Positions 1-7,121 of a stretch of DNA of 11,179 nt are shown piece by piece (position 1 is the first letter of the stretch; every line of letters starts with the position of its first letter). The notes under the pieces were generated by a model. The model was not told the origin of the DNA. It made no database searches and saw nothing but the letters and a program-made list of their open reading frames with translations. Origin of the DNA: Salibacteraceae bacterium. Its GTDB lineage: Bacteria; Bacteroidota; Bacteroidia; Flavobacteriales_G; Salibacteraceae. Made by a program: the position numbers and the translations under genes. Location of the stretch: NCBI GenBank assembly GCA_023262195.1, contig JALRDM010000099.1, positions 1 to 11,179 of the forward strand. The letters run 5' to 3'.

Positions 1-746
1 CGCTGGTCTATTGTAAAGTAGATGATACCTTAAATGAAATCATAAATAACCATGGTGCAGGAATAACTAAGCACGGTTATGACACCCCAGAGCACATCAT
101 ATATAATGGCAACACGGCCATTGTAATGGATGATAAGAGCTATGAAATTTCTGTATTTGGTGAGCACAACTTGCAAAACCTTAACGGTGCACGGTTGATC
201 TGCGAGCAACTCGGTATCGATACCCCAATTTTTTTCGATTCGATAAAAGATTTCAAAGGCGCTAGCCGTAGACTAGAGGAAATCACACGAAATACGCAAT
301 CAGTAATTTATAAGGACTTTGCTCATTCCCCCTCAAAACTTTTGGCAACGGTAAATGCTGTGAAAGATCAATGGCCAAATCGAAAACTAGTGGCCTGCAT
401 GGAACTGCACACGTTTAGTAGTCTTACCAAGGAGTTTTTGATGGAATACAAGAATACCATGCAGAAGGCAGATAAAGCCATTGTATTTTATAAAGAAGAA
501 ACCATAGCACATAAAAAACTTGAGCCAATCAACCCTACGGATGTAAGGGAAGCTTTTGGAAGAGACGATCTAGAGATCTATACAAAAACTGATGCGCTAC
601 AAAAAGCGCTTAGATCCCTTGATTTTAGTGAGACCAACTTGTTACTGATGAGCTCCGGAAATTTTGGAGGAATGAATGTAGATGAGTTTGCCAAAGGTCT
701 ATTGGCTTCACCCAACGAATATTTCGGGCTTCGCACGCATAATTAA
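1..746 (+). CDS. mpl: Mpl-like UDP-N-acetylmuramate-peptide ligase (peptidoglycan synthetase), C-terminal part
   Basis: This gene is cut by the left edge. The frame is open from base 3 and ends at TAA 744-746, leaving about 247 residues of what is normally a protein of about 450. It resembles the C-terminal part of Mur ligases, specifically the Mpl type, which joins UDP-MurNAc to recycled tripeptide in the cytoplasm. Visible hallmarks are GEHNLQNLNGA (the G-x-HN-x-xN-x-x-A element of the Mur ligase central domain) and, further on, KDFAHSPSK, matching the D-[FY]-A-H-x-P motif of the C-terminal domain, followed by ACMELHTFSS. The ATP-binding P-loop and the start lie outside the window. MurC is the main alternative; the SIKDFKGASRRLE segment and the spacing favour the Mpl-like group called peptidoglycan synthetase in Bacteroidota. 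The last 39 bases overlap the convergent DUF4199 gene. Confidence 0.8.
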   Translation, partial: LVYCKVDDTLNEIINNHGAGITKHGYDTPEHIIYNGNTAIVMDDKSYEISVFGEHNLQNLNGARLICEQLGIDTPIFFDSIKDFKGASRRLEEITRNTQSVIYKDFAHSPSKLLATVNAVKDQWPNRKLVACMELHTFSSLTKEFLMEYKNTMQKADKAIVFYKEETIAHKKLEPINPTDVREAFGRDDLEIYTKTDALQKALRSLDFSETNLLLMSSGNFGGMNVDEFAKGLLASPNEYFGLRTHN

Positions 747-1196
747 CACCACGATTAGGGTATAGAAAAACCCAATCACCATCATGCCAAATAAGGTGAT
801 GGTGCTGTGCGTGAAAGCATTGAAAATAAAGGATACGTTCGTTTCTACAGCTTCAATCGATTCTTCGGGCGCCTGCGACATAGCTTCTGAAATTCTATTG
901 GCAAAATATTCTGGGTCAATCCACTTGTAGTAAACCCACGTGAATATCGAAATGATAAGTGAAAAAATCGAAGTGATTTTCATTCCTGTTTTAACATCAT
1001 GGGTGAAATCAGAACGGGTAGCCCTTTTCTTAAATGATCGAAGTCCAAAAAAGAGCGCGATTAAAAAAGCGAGTAGATAAAACAGGCGCACATAATTATC
1101 CCAAGCCTCGTTTGGTGCAAGAGTTAGGAAGTAAGTCATCTTGGCGATAACACCAGTGAGTGCGGCTATGATGGCGATATTTTGGTACTGCTTCAT
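708..1196 (-). CDS. DUF4199 family membrane protein
   Basis: A 162-residue integral membrane protein of unknown function. Four hydrophobic segments are visible at about residues 5-24, 36-52, 72-93 and 132-153. The central stretch F-x-x-DVKTGMKIT, followed by a long helix and then YKWIDPEYFANRISEAM, fits DUF4199, a family largely confined to Bacteroidota. I chose the ATG at 1196-1194. The frame stays open 15 codons further, to 1241, but those codons lie across the hairpin and T-tract of the terminator that follows rho, so they are unlikely to be translated. The gene lies 66 bases downstream of rho on the same strand but behind that terminator, so it needs read-through or its own promoter, which I could not identify. 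Its last 39 bases overlap the end of the Mpl-like gene on the other strand. No function can be inferred from context. Confidence 0.75.
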   Translation of the reverse strand: MKQYQNIAIIAALTGVIAKMTYFLTLAPNEAWDNYVRLFYLLAFLIALFFGLRSFKKRATRSDFTHDVKTGMKITSIFSLIISIFTWVYYKWIDPEYFANRISEAMSQAPEESIEAVETNVSFIFNAFTHSTITLFGMMVIGFFYTLIVVLIMRAKPEIFVG

Positions 1197-1207
1197 TCGA
1201 ATAGGAT

Positions 1208-1238
1208 AAAAAAAAGGTGGCAATAGTATTGCCACCTT
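1208..1238 (-). terminator. Intrinsic (factor-independent) terminator after rho
   Basis: On the minus strand a perfect 11-bp stem (AAGGTGGCAAT, loop ACT, ATTGCCACCTT) runs into a T-tract covering 1215-1208. Its stem begins 25 bases past the rho stop codon. Read on the plus strand the hairpin is preceded by A's rather than followed by T's, so it acts only for minus-strand transcripts, i.e. rho. It also argues against the longer start for the DUF4199 gene. Confidence 0.9.
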
Positions 1239-1262
1239 CAATTTTAGTGTTTTTCGGTTGCC

Positions 1263-2861
1263 TTAACCATTCATCGAAATCAAAAACTCCTCATTGGTTT
1301 TAGTATGATTCATTTGTTGCTTCAAGAATTCCATTGCTTCGATGGTATTCATGTCTGTGAGGTGCTTACGCAGAATCCACATACGTTGAAGAACATCTTT
1401 CTCCATAAGCATATCGTCTCTTCGTGTGCTTGATGCAACCAGGTCTATTGCTGGGAACACTCTTCTATTACTCAACTTTCTGTCAAGTTGAAGTTCCATG
1501 TTTCCAGTTCCCTTAAATTCTTCGAAGATTACTTCGTCCATCTTCGATCCGGTTTCTGTAAGAGCTGTAGCAATGATGGTCAGTGATCCACCATTTTCAA
1601 TGTTACGTGCCGCCCCAAAGAAGCGCTTTGGCTTGTGTAGTGCATTTGCATCCACACCGCCAGTCAATACTTTGCCCGATGCCGGAGCTGTGGTATTGTA
1701 TGCTCGAGCCAGACGTGTAATCGAGTCCAGAAGAATCACCACATCATGGCCACACTCTACCATCCGCTTCGCCTTTTCTAAAACAATATTTGACACTTTC
1801 ACGTGTCGATCGGCTGGTTCGTCAAATGTTGAAGCAACTACTTCAGCATTTACACTGCGCTCCATATCCGTAACCTCTTCAGGGCGCTCGTCTATGAGCA
1901 ATATCATCAGATAAACCTCGGGGTGGTTATGTGCTATTGCATTGGCTATTTCCTTGAGTATTTCCGTTTTACCAGTTTTTGGTTGGGCTACAACCAATCC
2001 ACGTTGACCTTTTCCAATAGGAGTGAAGAGGTCGATGATCCGCGTTGAATGCGTTTCTTTTGAATGTCCAGTAAGCTTGAACTTTTCATTGGCAAATAAC
2101 GGTGTCAGGTAATCAAATGGAACTCGATCTCTTACTGCGGCAAATGGCAAACCATTGATCTTCTCGATGCGCAGAAGTGGGTAGTACTTTTCACCTTCTT
2201 TCGGAGGTCGTATGGTTCCTAATATGGTGTCTCCCGTTTTTAATCCGAATAGTTTGATTTGAGATTGAGATACGTAGATATCGTCAGGTGAAGTAAGGTA
2301 ACTGTAATCAGCCGAACGAAGAAATCCATACCCTTCTTTCATAATCTCTAAACAGCCTTCTGCCATTACGATTTCATCAAAGTTGTATTTGTATTCAGCC
2401 TTTTCTTTTCTCTGGCGGTTTCGATCATTTCGGTCGTTGCGCTCATTTCGATCGTTTCGATCACCTTTATCATTCCTGTTGTCCTTGCGATCAGTCTGAT
2501 TATCGTTAGACTCATTGGAGTTATTCGCTGTCGGTTTCTCAGCGTTATCATCCGGTTTCTTCGCATTTGAATTATCTGCGCTCGGCTTCGATTCTCGTGC
2601 CGGTTTGTTTGTTGAGTCTTGTTGCGCTGGTCTTGGCGTGCGCTCTTGTCTTGGCTTACGTGGCTTAGCTGGAGCGCTCGACTTTTCATTATCCTCGTCA
2701 CCCTTAGGTGCGGTGCTGCTTGGCTGCATCGCTTGTAAATCAAGGATTTGGTATATCAGATCCTGTTTTTTTAGTTTATCTGATTTAGGAACGTTGAGCT
2801 TGTCTGCAATTTCTTTTAGTTCAGCAACCTTCTTTTCGTTGAGTTCAGTAATGTCGTACAT
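1263..2861 (-). CDS. rho: Transcription termination factor Rho with long disordered insert
   Basis: A 532-residue hexameric RNA-dependent ATPase that terminates transcription. Order of parts: Rho N-terminal helical domain (about 1-43); a low-complexity, charged, Asn/Asp/Arg/Lys/Pro-rich insert (about 45-157); the cold-shock-type RNA-binding domain (about 163-237); the RecA-like ATPase. The Walker A region is [12 protein letters not shown] (288-299, K298), [10 protein letters not shown] is at 321-330, the Walker B region is [16 protein letters not shown] (374-389), and the Q-loop region [21 protein letters not shown] is at 400-420. All match E. coli Rho closely, so the enzyme should be active. 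E. coli Rho is 419 residues; nearly all the extra length is the insert, which is typical of Bacteroidota. The start at [11 protein letters not shown] gives the expected N-terminal domain. No Shine-Dalgarno is seen. Rho is divergent from the DUF4293 gene and followed by its own intrinsic terminator. Confidence 0.98.
   Translation of the reverse strand: MYDITELNEKKVAELKEIADKLNVPKSDKLKKQDLIYQILDLQAMQPSSTAPKGDEDNEKSSAPAKPRKPRQERTPRPAQQDSTNKPARESKPSADNSNAKKPDDNAEKPTANNSNESNDNQTDRKDNRNDKGDRNDRNERNDRNDRNRQRKEKAEYKYNFDEIVMAEGCLEIMKEGYGFLRSADYSYLTSPDDIYVSQSQIKLFGLKTGDTILGTIRPPKEGEKYYPLLRIEKINGLPFAAVRDRVPFDYLTPLFANEKFKLTGHSKETHSTRIIDLFTPIGKGQRGLVVAQPKTGKTEILKEIANAIAHNHPEVYLMILLIDERPEEVTDMERSVNAEVVASTFDEPADRHVKVSNIVLEKAKRMVECGHDVVILLDSITRLARAYNTTAPASGKVLTGGVDANALHKPKRFFGAARNIENGGSLTIIATALTETGSKMDEVIFEEFKGTGNMELQLDRKLSNRRVFPAIDLVASSTRRDDMLMEKDVLQRMWILRKHLTDMNTIEAMEFLKQQMNHTKTNEEFLISMNG
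2419..2463 (-). repeat. Five-copy 9-bp tandem repeat inside the rho insert
   Basis: Five consecutive 9-base units on the plus strand, TTTCGATCA, TTTCGGTCG, TTGCGCTCA, TTTCGATCG and TTTCGATCA, encode repeated Arg-Asn-Asp/Glu triplets in the Rho insert (about residues 134-148). The unit is a multiple of three, so copy-number change would lengthen or shorten the insert without breaking the frame. Confidence 0.85.
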
Positions 2862-2892
2862 ATAATGGTATAAATTCTCTTACATGGAGTAT

Positions 2893-2904
2893 GACCTAGA
2901 GGTC
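2893..2904. repeat. Short inverted repeat upstream of rho
   Basis: GACCT-AG-AGGTC is an inverted repeat with 5-base arms and a 2-base centre, 32 bases upstream of the rho ATG, in the 193-base region between the divergent rho and DUF4293 genes. Just upstream of it for rho (2917-2910, minus strand) is TATTATTG, a one-mismatch TAnnTTTG-like element. If that is the -7 box, the repeat would sit at the 5' end of the rho mRNA. It could be an operator, a small hairpin or chance; nothing else supports it. Confidence 0.25.
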
Positions 2905-3042
2905 GTTATCAATAATACTTGAGATCGATAATTAAATTGATGTTTCGCAGTAGGCATGAAAGGAAAATCGCTTACCGCTTCGGATGCAATAATAAGCAGG
3001 TTTTTGGCAAAAAATGAATAAGATTTTGATTTTTGTACAAAT

Positions 3043-3050
3043 TAGTCTTG
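3043..3050 (+). promoter_or_regulatory. -7-like element before the DUF4293 gene
   Basis: TAGTCTTG matches the Bacteroidota -7 consensus TAnnTTTG at five of six defined positions and ends exactly 4 bases before the ATG at 3055. A TTG at 3026-3028 is the nearest -33 candidate, but its 14-base spacing is shorter than usual. Transcription starting about 5 bases after the element would begin at the start codon. Confidence 0.4.
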
Positions 3051-3054
3051 CCTC

Positions 3055-3510
3055 ATGCTTCAACGTATTCAATCACTCTATCTCTTATTCGCTGCACTCT
3101 TTTCAGGCTTAGGGCTTTTAATCAGCTGGGTCACTTACAGTTCTGAGGGTATGATTTACGAATTAACAGGCCTAGAAAGCACGGTAGATGGGGCACAATC
3201 AACTCCCTTAACACTGACACTTATTGTAGGTGTTGCGCTGATTTTGGCATCAATATTTATTTATAAAGATCGACCCAAGCAGATGAAGTTCATTCGAATC
3301 ATTTGGATTCAGCAAATTCTTGTGCTCATCATGTTTTCTCTGGCTCACTATCAGGGAATACAAATTCTTGACGAGGCAAATGCCGATTTTGATATTCAAT
3401 ATGGCATGGGAGTCGTAATGCCGTTAATTTCTACCGTCTTGCTTTGGCTGGCATCAAAAGCGATTAAGAAAGATGAAGATCTTGTAAGGTCTGCCGACAG
3501 ATTACGTTGA
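3055..3510 (+). CDS. DUF4293 family membrane protein
   Basis: A 151-residue integral membrane protein of unknown function. It begins MLQRIQSLYLLFAAL and ends EDLVRSADRLR; both the Q-R-I-Q-x-L-Y-L-L opening and the SADRLR tail are characteristic of DUF4293, a Bacteroidota family. Four membrane segments are visible at about residues 7-26, 52-70, 80-98 and 117-136. Length is normal for the family. It is divergent from rho, an adjacency I recall as common in Bacteroidota genomes, although no functional link to termination is established. No signal peptide cleavage site or catalytic motif is seen. Its stop codon overlaps the end of the convergent phosphodiesterase gene by 9 bases. A -7-like element lies 4 bases before the ATG. 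Confidence 0.85.
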   Translation: MLQRIQSLYLLFAALFSGLGLLISWVTYSSEGMIYELTGLESTVDGAQSTPLTLTLIVGVALILASIFIYKDRPKQMKFIRIIWIQQILVLIMFSLAHYQGIQILDEANADFDIQYGMGVVMPLISTVLLWLASKAIKKDEDLVRSADRLR

Positions 3511-3999
3511 TCGGCCGCCAAGTTCAACCACCCGCATATTACAGAGCTTGCCACCGATTACTTCAACTTTGATCAGGGTTCGAGTCTTGTGAAAACCATG
3601 TCGGCCGGCCGCTCCTGGATTGATGTGTACATGATTAAATGATTTCGGATTGAAAACTTTTAAGATATGAGAATGTCCACAGATCAATACATCGGGGTTA
3701 TGTTTAGCTATCAATTTTGAGGTTGTCGAGTTGTATTTTTTCCCCACTCCAGCGATATGGACAACAAGCACCCTCAGCTTATCAACCTCTACCAATTCGA
3801 ACAGTGGGCAACGTTTGCGAATTCTTTGGTCATCAATGTTGCCGTAAACGCAAACCGTTTCATTCAAGCTCTCAAGCTTATCTAAAACAGATTCATCTCC
3901 CACATCACCTGCATGAATAATCATGTCGCAATCAGCGAGATGATTTAAAATTCGATCATCTATAAATGAGTGTGTATCACTGATTATGCCCAATTGCAT
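3502..3999 (-). CDS. YfcE/MJ0936-type metallophosphoesterase
   Basis: A 165-residue cytoplasmic calcineurin-like phosphodiesterase with a complete two-metal site: SDTH (D8, H10), HAGD (D32), YGNIDD (N54), VVHIAG (H81) and CGHSH (H119, H121). These five blocks in this order define the small YfcE/MJ0936 family, whose members hydrolyse phosphodiester substrates in vitro; physiological substrates are mostly unknown. I chose the ATG at 3999-3997, giving MQLGIISDTHS, because the family normally starts just before the first metal motif. The frame stays open 17 codons upstream to 4050, but that extension (with EKRRSATSPF) looks non-coding. The 3' end overlaps the DUF4293 gene by 9 bases and the 5' end is divergent from ftsE. 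The sequence gives no clue to the substrate. Confidence 0.9.
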   Translation of the reverse strand: MQLGIISDTHSFIDDRILNHLADCDMIIHAGDVGDESVLDKLESLNETVCVYGNIDDQRIRKRCPLFELVEVDKLRVLVVHIAGVGKKYNSTTSKLIAKHNPDVLICGHSHILKVFNPKSFNHVHINPGAAGRHGFHKTRTLIKVEVIGGKLCNMRVVELGGRST

Positions 4000-4003
4000 A
4001 CAG

Positions 4004-4011
4004 CAAATAAA
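4004..4011 (-). promoter_or_regulatory. -7-like element before the phosphodiesterase gene
   Basis: On the minus strand TTTATTTG is followed by CTGT and then the ATG at 3999. It matches TAnnTTTG at five of six defined positions. Its 4-base spacing supports the shorter start chosen for the gene. No -33 TTG is seen at the usual distance. Confidence 0.35.
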
Positions 4012-4096
4012 CGGACTTGTGGCGCTTCTTCGCTTTTCCACAAAACGCATGTCGGCAACTAGTATTCACAATGCGTATTTCGGAGAATTACAGACT

Positions 4097-4104
4097 TAAA
4101 TTTG
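4097..4104 (+). promoter_or_regulatory. -7-like element before ftsE
   Basis: TAAATTTG is a perfect TAnnTTTG match followed by TTAT and the ATG at 4109. No -33 TTG is seen 17-23 bases upstream. If functional, the transcript would start at or next to the initiation codon. Confidence 0.45.
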
Positions 4105-4108
4105 TTAT

Positions 4109-4900
4109 ATGAAATCAATCGTTTCGATTAAAGACTGTAATATTTATATCGATAAGCATCTAGTGCTGAAAGATGTAAACTTTGATATAAATAAGGGAGA
4201 GTTTATTTACCTCATCGGGAAAACGGGTACTGGTAAAAGCAGCCTACTCAAAACACTCTATGGTGAGATAGAGATGACCGAAGGAGAGGGGAGGGTTGGA
4301 GAATTCAACCTGCGCAAATTGAAACGTAAGCAGATTCCATTTTTAAGACGCACCCTCGGAATTGTATTTCAAGACTTTCAATTGTTGAGTGACCGCTCGG
4401 TTGCCGAGAATTTGATTTTCGTGATGAAGGCAACTGGATGGAAGGATAAAAACAAAATGAAGGCCAGGATTACAGAGGTATTGGAAAAGGTCGATTTGAG
4501 CACTAAGGGTTTTAAAATGCCTCATGAACTAAGTGGTGGTGAGCAGCAACGCGTTGCTATAGCAAGATCATTGATCAACGATCCGGTATTAATTCTTGCC
4601 GATGAGCCAACAGGTAACCTTGACCCTGAAACTTCAGATAACATCCTCAAGCTTTTATATGATATCAGCCAATCGGGTCGTTCTGTTTTAATGGCAACCC
4701 ACGATTACGTGCATATGAGTAAATATGGTAATCGAACACTGACATGTAAAGGTGGGCGTGTTCTTGACTCTCAGATAAGTGGTGCCAGTGGACTAAATCA
4801 GAATGTAACTGCTGGGCACAGCACAAAAACGAATGACGCACCAGTTGGGGATGACAATGACCCTAAGCTCGGCTCATTGGATGAACAAAACAGCGACTAA
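4109..4900 (+). CDS. ftsE: FtsE-type cell division ABC transporter ATPase with C-terminal tail
   Basis: A 263-residue ABC ATPase. Walker A is GKTGTGKSS (37-45), the Q-loop is in VFQDFQLL (Q88), the signature is LSGGEQQR (141-148), Walker B is LILADE (161-166) followed by PTGNLD, and the H-loop is ATHDY (H198). FLRRTLGIVFQDF and KATGWKDK closely resemble Bacteroidota FtsE, the ATPase partner of FtsX, which at the inner membrane controls peptidoglycan hydrolases during division. LolD and MacB-type ATPases are related, but the EQQR signature and overall match favour FtsE. The core ends near residue 220; about 43 further residues are Gly/Asn/Asp/Ser-rich and look disordered, whereas most FtsE proteins are about 220-230 residues. 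No ftsX is in the window. The glycosyltransferase gene starts 5 bases after the stop, so the two are probably co-transcribed. Confidence 0.88.
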   Translation: MKSIVSIKDCNIYIDKHLVLKDVNFDINKGEFIYLIGKTGTGKSSLLKTLYGEIEMTEGEGRVGEFNLRKLKRKQIPFLRRTLGIVFQDFQLLSDRSVAENLIFVMKATGWKDKNKMKARITEVLEKVDLSTKGFKMPHELSGGEQQRVAIARSLINDPVLILADEPTGNLDPETSDNILKLLYDISQSGRSVLMATHDYVHMSKYGNRTLTCKGGRVLDSQISGASGLNQNVTAGHSTKTNDAPVGDDNDPKLGSLDEQNSD

Positions 4901-4905
4901 CATCA

Positions 4906-5787
4906 ATGCTGAGCATTCTAATTCCTATCTACAATTATGATGTTAGGCAATTCGTCAAAAACCTTTCTGATCAATCCATAGAACTTGAGTTTGAAGTTGA
5001 AATCATCTGTCTTGATGATAAGAGCGAGCTAAGTTTTTTGGAGCTAAATCGTGAAGTCGGCAATTTCGAAAATGTCTTATGGATGGAATCAGACAAAAAC
5101 ATAGGCCGGAGTGCCATCCGTAATAGGCTCGTAGAAAAAGCTAGATTCGAAAACCTTCTGTTTTTAGACTGTGATGGGGCTACAATTTCAGATTCGTATC
5201 TAGTAAACTACACCAAGCATTGGAATAGTTATGATGTGATATACGGGGGTAGAGTATATAACGATGAGGCCCCTGATGATCATGATCTATATTTCCATTG
5301 GTATTGCGGAAGCATACGTGAAGCTATCTTAGTAGAAAACAGAAGGCTCAACCCATATAAGAGCTTCATGACCAACAATTTCCTTATACGCAAAACAGTG
5401 TATGATAGCATTAAGATGGATGAGACGCTTGTTGGATATGGACATGAGGACACCTTATTTGCTCAAGAACTTAAGCGCGCAGGATTTTCAATTAAACACG
5501 TATATAATCCTATTGAGCACGTCGGGTTGGAAACATTTGATCGATTCATTCAAAAGTCAGAAAATGGACTCAAGAATCTTAAAATGCTTATCAACCAAAG
5601 GCGAGTTGATTCTAGCATTAGACTTGCTAAATACTACCTCTTGCTAAGGCGTTTTGGGCTAATTGGCATACTGTCATACATAGTCGCTTTTTTTGAGTCT
5701 AGAATCATGCGTAATTTAAGAGGTCCAGCTCCAAATTTGCTTTGGTTTGATCTATGGAAACTATCTAAGCTACAAAGATTTAAATGA
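4906..5787 (+). CDS. Family 2 glycosyltransferase
   Basis: A 293-residue GT-A fold glycosyltransferase that transfers a sugar from a nucleotide-sugar donor, probably onto an envelope glycan. The N-terminus LSILIPIYNYD is the usual GT2 opening. IICLDDKS (D37, D38) is in the nucleotide-binding region, KNIGRSAIRNR (64-74) is the conserved basic segment, LFLDCDGA holds the DxD metal site (D88, D90), and GYGHEDT (177-183) is the galactosyltransferase-like catalytic ED motif. A hydrophobic stretch near residues 252-264 may be a peripheral membrane contact rather than a full transmembrane domain. Acceptor and sugar cannot be predicted. The ATG lies 5 bases after the ftsE stop, indicating one operon. 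A 46-base gap separates it from the convergent spmAB gene, with no terminator hairpin visible. Confidence 0.9.
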   Translation: MLSILIPIYNYDVRQFVKNLSDQSIELEFEVEIICLDDKSELSFLELNREVGNFENVLWMESDKNIGRSAIRNRLVEKARFENLLFLDCDGATISDSYLVNYTKHWNSYDVIYGGRVYNDEAPDDHDLYFHWYCGSIREAILVENRRLNPYKSFMTNNFLIRKTVYDSIKMDETLVGYGHEDTLFAQELKRAGFSIKHVYNPIEHVGLETFDRFIQKSENGLKNLKMLINQRRVDSSIRLAKYYLLLRRFGLIGILSYIVAFFESRIMRNLRGPAPNLLWFDLWKLSKLQRFK

Positions 5788-5833
5788 TCTAATTCAAACA
5801 TTAGCTTTAACCATTGAGCCGAGTTCAACGCTT

Positions 5834-7057
5834 CTATCCAAAGAAGATATAAGCCACTACAATAGCCGCGATTATTCCTGCAAAATCAGCAAACAATCCT
5901 GCGCCTAAGGCATATCGAGATTTTCTAATTCCAACAGAACCGAGGTACACTGCAAGCGTATAAAACGTAGTCTCCGTAGAGCCTTGGAATACACTGGCTA
6001 ATCGACCTGTGAATGAATCTGCTCCGTATGTTTCCATGGCTTCAACCATCATTCCCCTAGCTCCACTTCCGCTCAGTGGTTTCATAAGTGCTGTTGGCAA
6101 TGCATTCACTAAATCGCTTGGAAGCTGGAATAGAGCCACAATACCTTGTAGGGCGTCATCAAGTGCTCCGCTTGTGCGTAATAAACCGATTGCTACAAGC
6201 ATTGCTACGAGGTAAGGAATGATTTTAACAGCAACGCTAAAACCATCCTTCGCTCCATTGATAAAAGACTCATATACATTGACCTTTTGCCTTAATGCCA
6301 TTAAGATAAAGGAGATAATGATCAATAAAATCAGTCCGTTGCCAAACACATTTGATATTTGCGCTACTTGTTCTTGTGGCATTTGTGTCAGCCAATCTAT
6401 AGCCCCAAGCAGCGTAAGCGTAACCCCAACGATCCAGCTGAGTAACACAGGCTGAAACAAGTTGATTCGCTGCTTAAAGGAAACAAATAGAAGTCCTGCT
6501 AGGCTTGCAAAATATGTTGCGAGTAAGATAGGCAAGAAGACATCCGATGGATTCGCTGCTCCACCAGCAGCTCTAATGGCCATTACACTTACGGGCACTA
6601 CTGTAAGGCCTGAAGTGTTCAATACCAAAAACATAATCATAGGATTAGAGATCTCATCTTTGTTAGGGTTAACCTCTTGCAATTCCTGCATGGCCTTTAA
6701 CCCAAGCGGAGTAGCAGCATTGTCTAAGCCGAGCATATTAGCGCTGAAATTCATCATCATGGATCCAGATGCAGGATGGTCTTTCGGTAGCTCGGGAAAA
6801 AGCCGGTTAAAGAATGGCGAAACCAACCTGGTTAAAAGCCGAACCGCTCCACCATCTTCGCCAATTTTCATTATTCCTTGCCATAAAGCAATAACTCCAA
6901 TCAGATATAAGCTTATATCAACACTGATTTTGGCCATATCAAAGGTGCTTTGCACCATGGTTCCAAAAACTTGTGTATCACCAAAAAAAAGCAGTTTGAA
7001 GAGGGCCACAACGAAGGCTACGAGAAAGAACCCTACCCAGATGTAGTTAAACGTCAT
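5834..7057 (-). CDS. Fused SpmA-SpmB (nucleoside-recognition/Gate domain) membrane protein
   Basis: A 407-residue multi-pass membrane protein in which SpmA-like (about 1-195) and SpmB-like (about 235-407) parts are joined. The first half has NFSANMLGLDNAATPLG (103-119), the SpmA hallmark. The second has PLSGSGARG (327-335) and QGSTETTFYTLAVY (358-371), the SpmB hallmark. Both halves belong to the Gate/nucleoside-recognition family (PF07670). In Bacillus subtilis spmA and spmB are separate genes needed for spore core dehydration; fused versions occur in non-sporulating Bacteroidota, where the role, perhaps transport of a small molecule, is unknown. The start is the first ATG, with CAAATTTG 4 bases upstream. 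It is downstream of yaaA on the same strand with a 64-base gap, so it may be separately transcribed. Confidence 0.88.
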   Translation of the reverse strand: MTFNYIWVGFFLVAFVVALFKLLFFGDTQVFGTMVQSTFDMAKISVDISLYLIGVIALWQGIMKIGEDGGAVRLLTRLVSPFFNRLFPELPKDHPASGSMMMNFSANMLGLDNAATPLGLKAMQELQEVNPNKDEISNPMIMFLVLNTSGLTVVPVSVMAIRAAGGAANPSDVFLPILLATYFASLAGLLFVSFKQRINLFQPVLLSWIVGVTLTLLGAIDWLTQMPQEQVAQISNVFGNGLILLIIISFILMALRQKVNVYESFINGAKDGFSVAVKIIPYLVAMLVAIGLLRTSGALDDALQGIVALFQLPSDLVNALPTALMKPLSGSGARGMMVEAMETYGADSFTGRLASVFQGSTETTFYTLAVYLGSVGIRKSRYALGAGLFADFAGIIAAIVVAYIFFG

Positions 7058-7061
7058 GCGA

Positions 7062-7069
7062 CAAATTTG
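7062..7069 (-). promoter_or_regulatory. -7-like element before the spmAB gene
   Basis: CAAATTTG on the minus strand, followed by TCGC and the ATG at 7057, matches TAnnTTTG at five of six positions. It is also a perfect 8-base palindrome, so the motif reads the same on both strands. No -33 element is evident. Confidence 0.35.
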
Positions 7070-7121
7070 AGCTATTTAGTGAGTTTAATTAGCCCACACT
7101 AGAGAACATATCAAATAAATT

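Noticed and set aside
1197..1241. Extra 15 N-terminal codons for the DUF4199 gene
   Set aside because: They are encoded by the stem, loop and T-tract of the rho terminator; starting at 1196 gives a normal first membrane segment.
2366..2743. Long Arg/Thr/Met-rich frame within rho on the minus strand
   Set aside because: It is the out-of-frame reading of the low-complexity Rho insert; the rho frame is conserved on both sides.
3600..3612. GC-rich palindrome CGGCCGGCCG as a possible site
   Set aside because: It sits inside the phosphodiesterase coding sequence in frame with conserved residues (PGAAGRHGF region), so codon content explains it.
4000..4050. Extra 17 N-terminal codons for the phosphodiesterase
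   Set aside because: The family begins immediately before the first metal-binding motif, and the extension is unlike any family N-terminus; it also covers the -7-like element.
6462..7046. 194-codon plus-strand frame opposite the spmAB gene
   Set aside because: It is antisense to a well-conserved membrane protein and shows no family motif or plausible composition.
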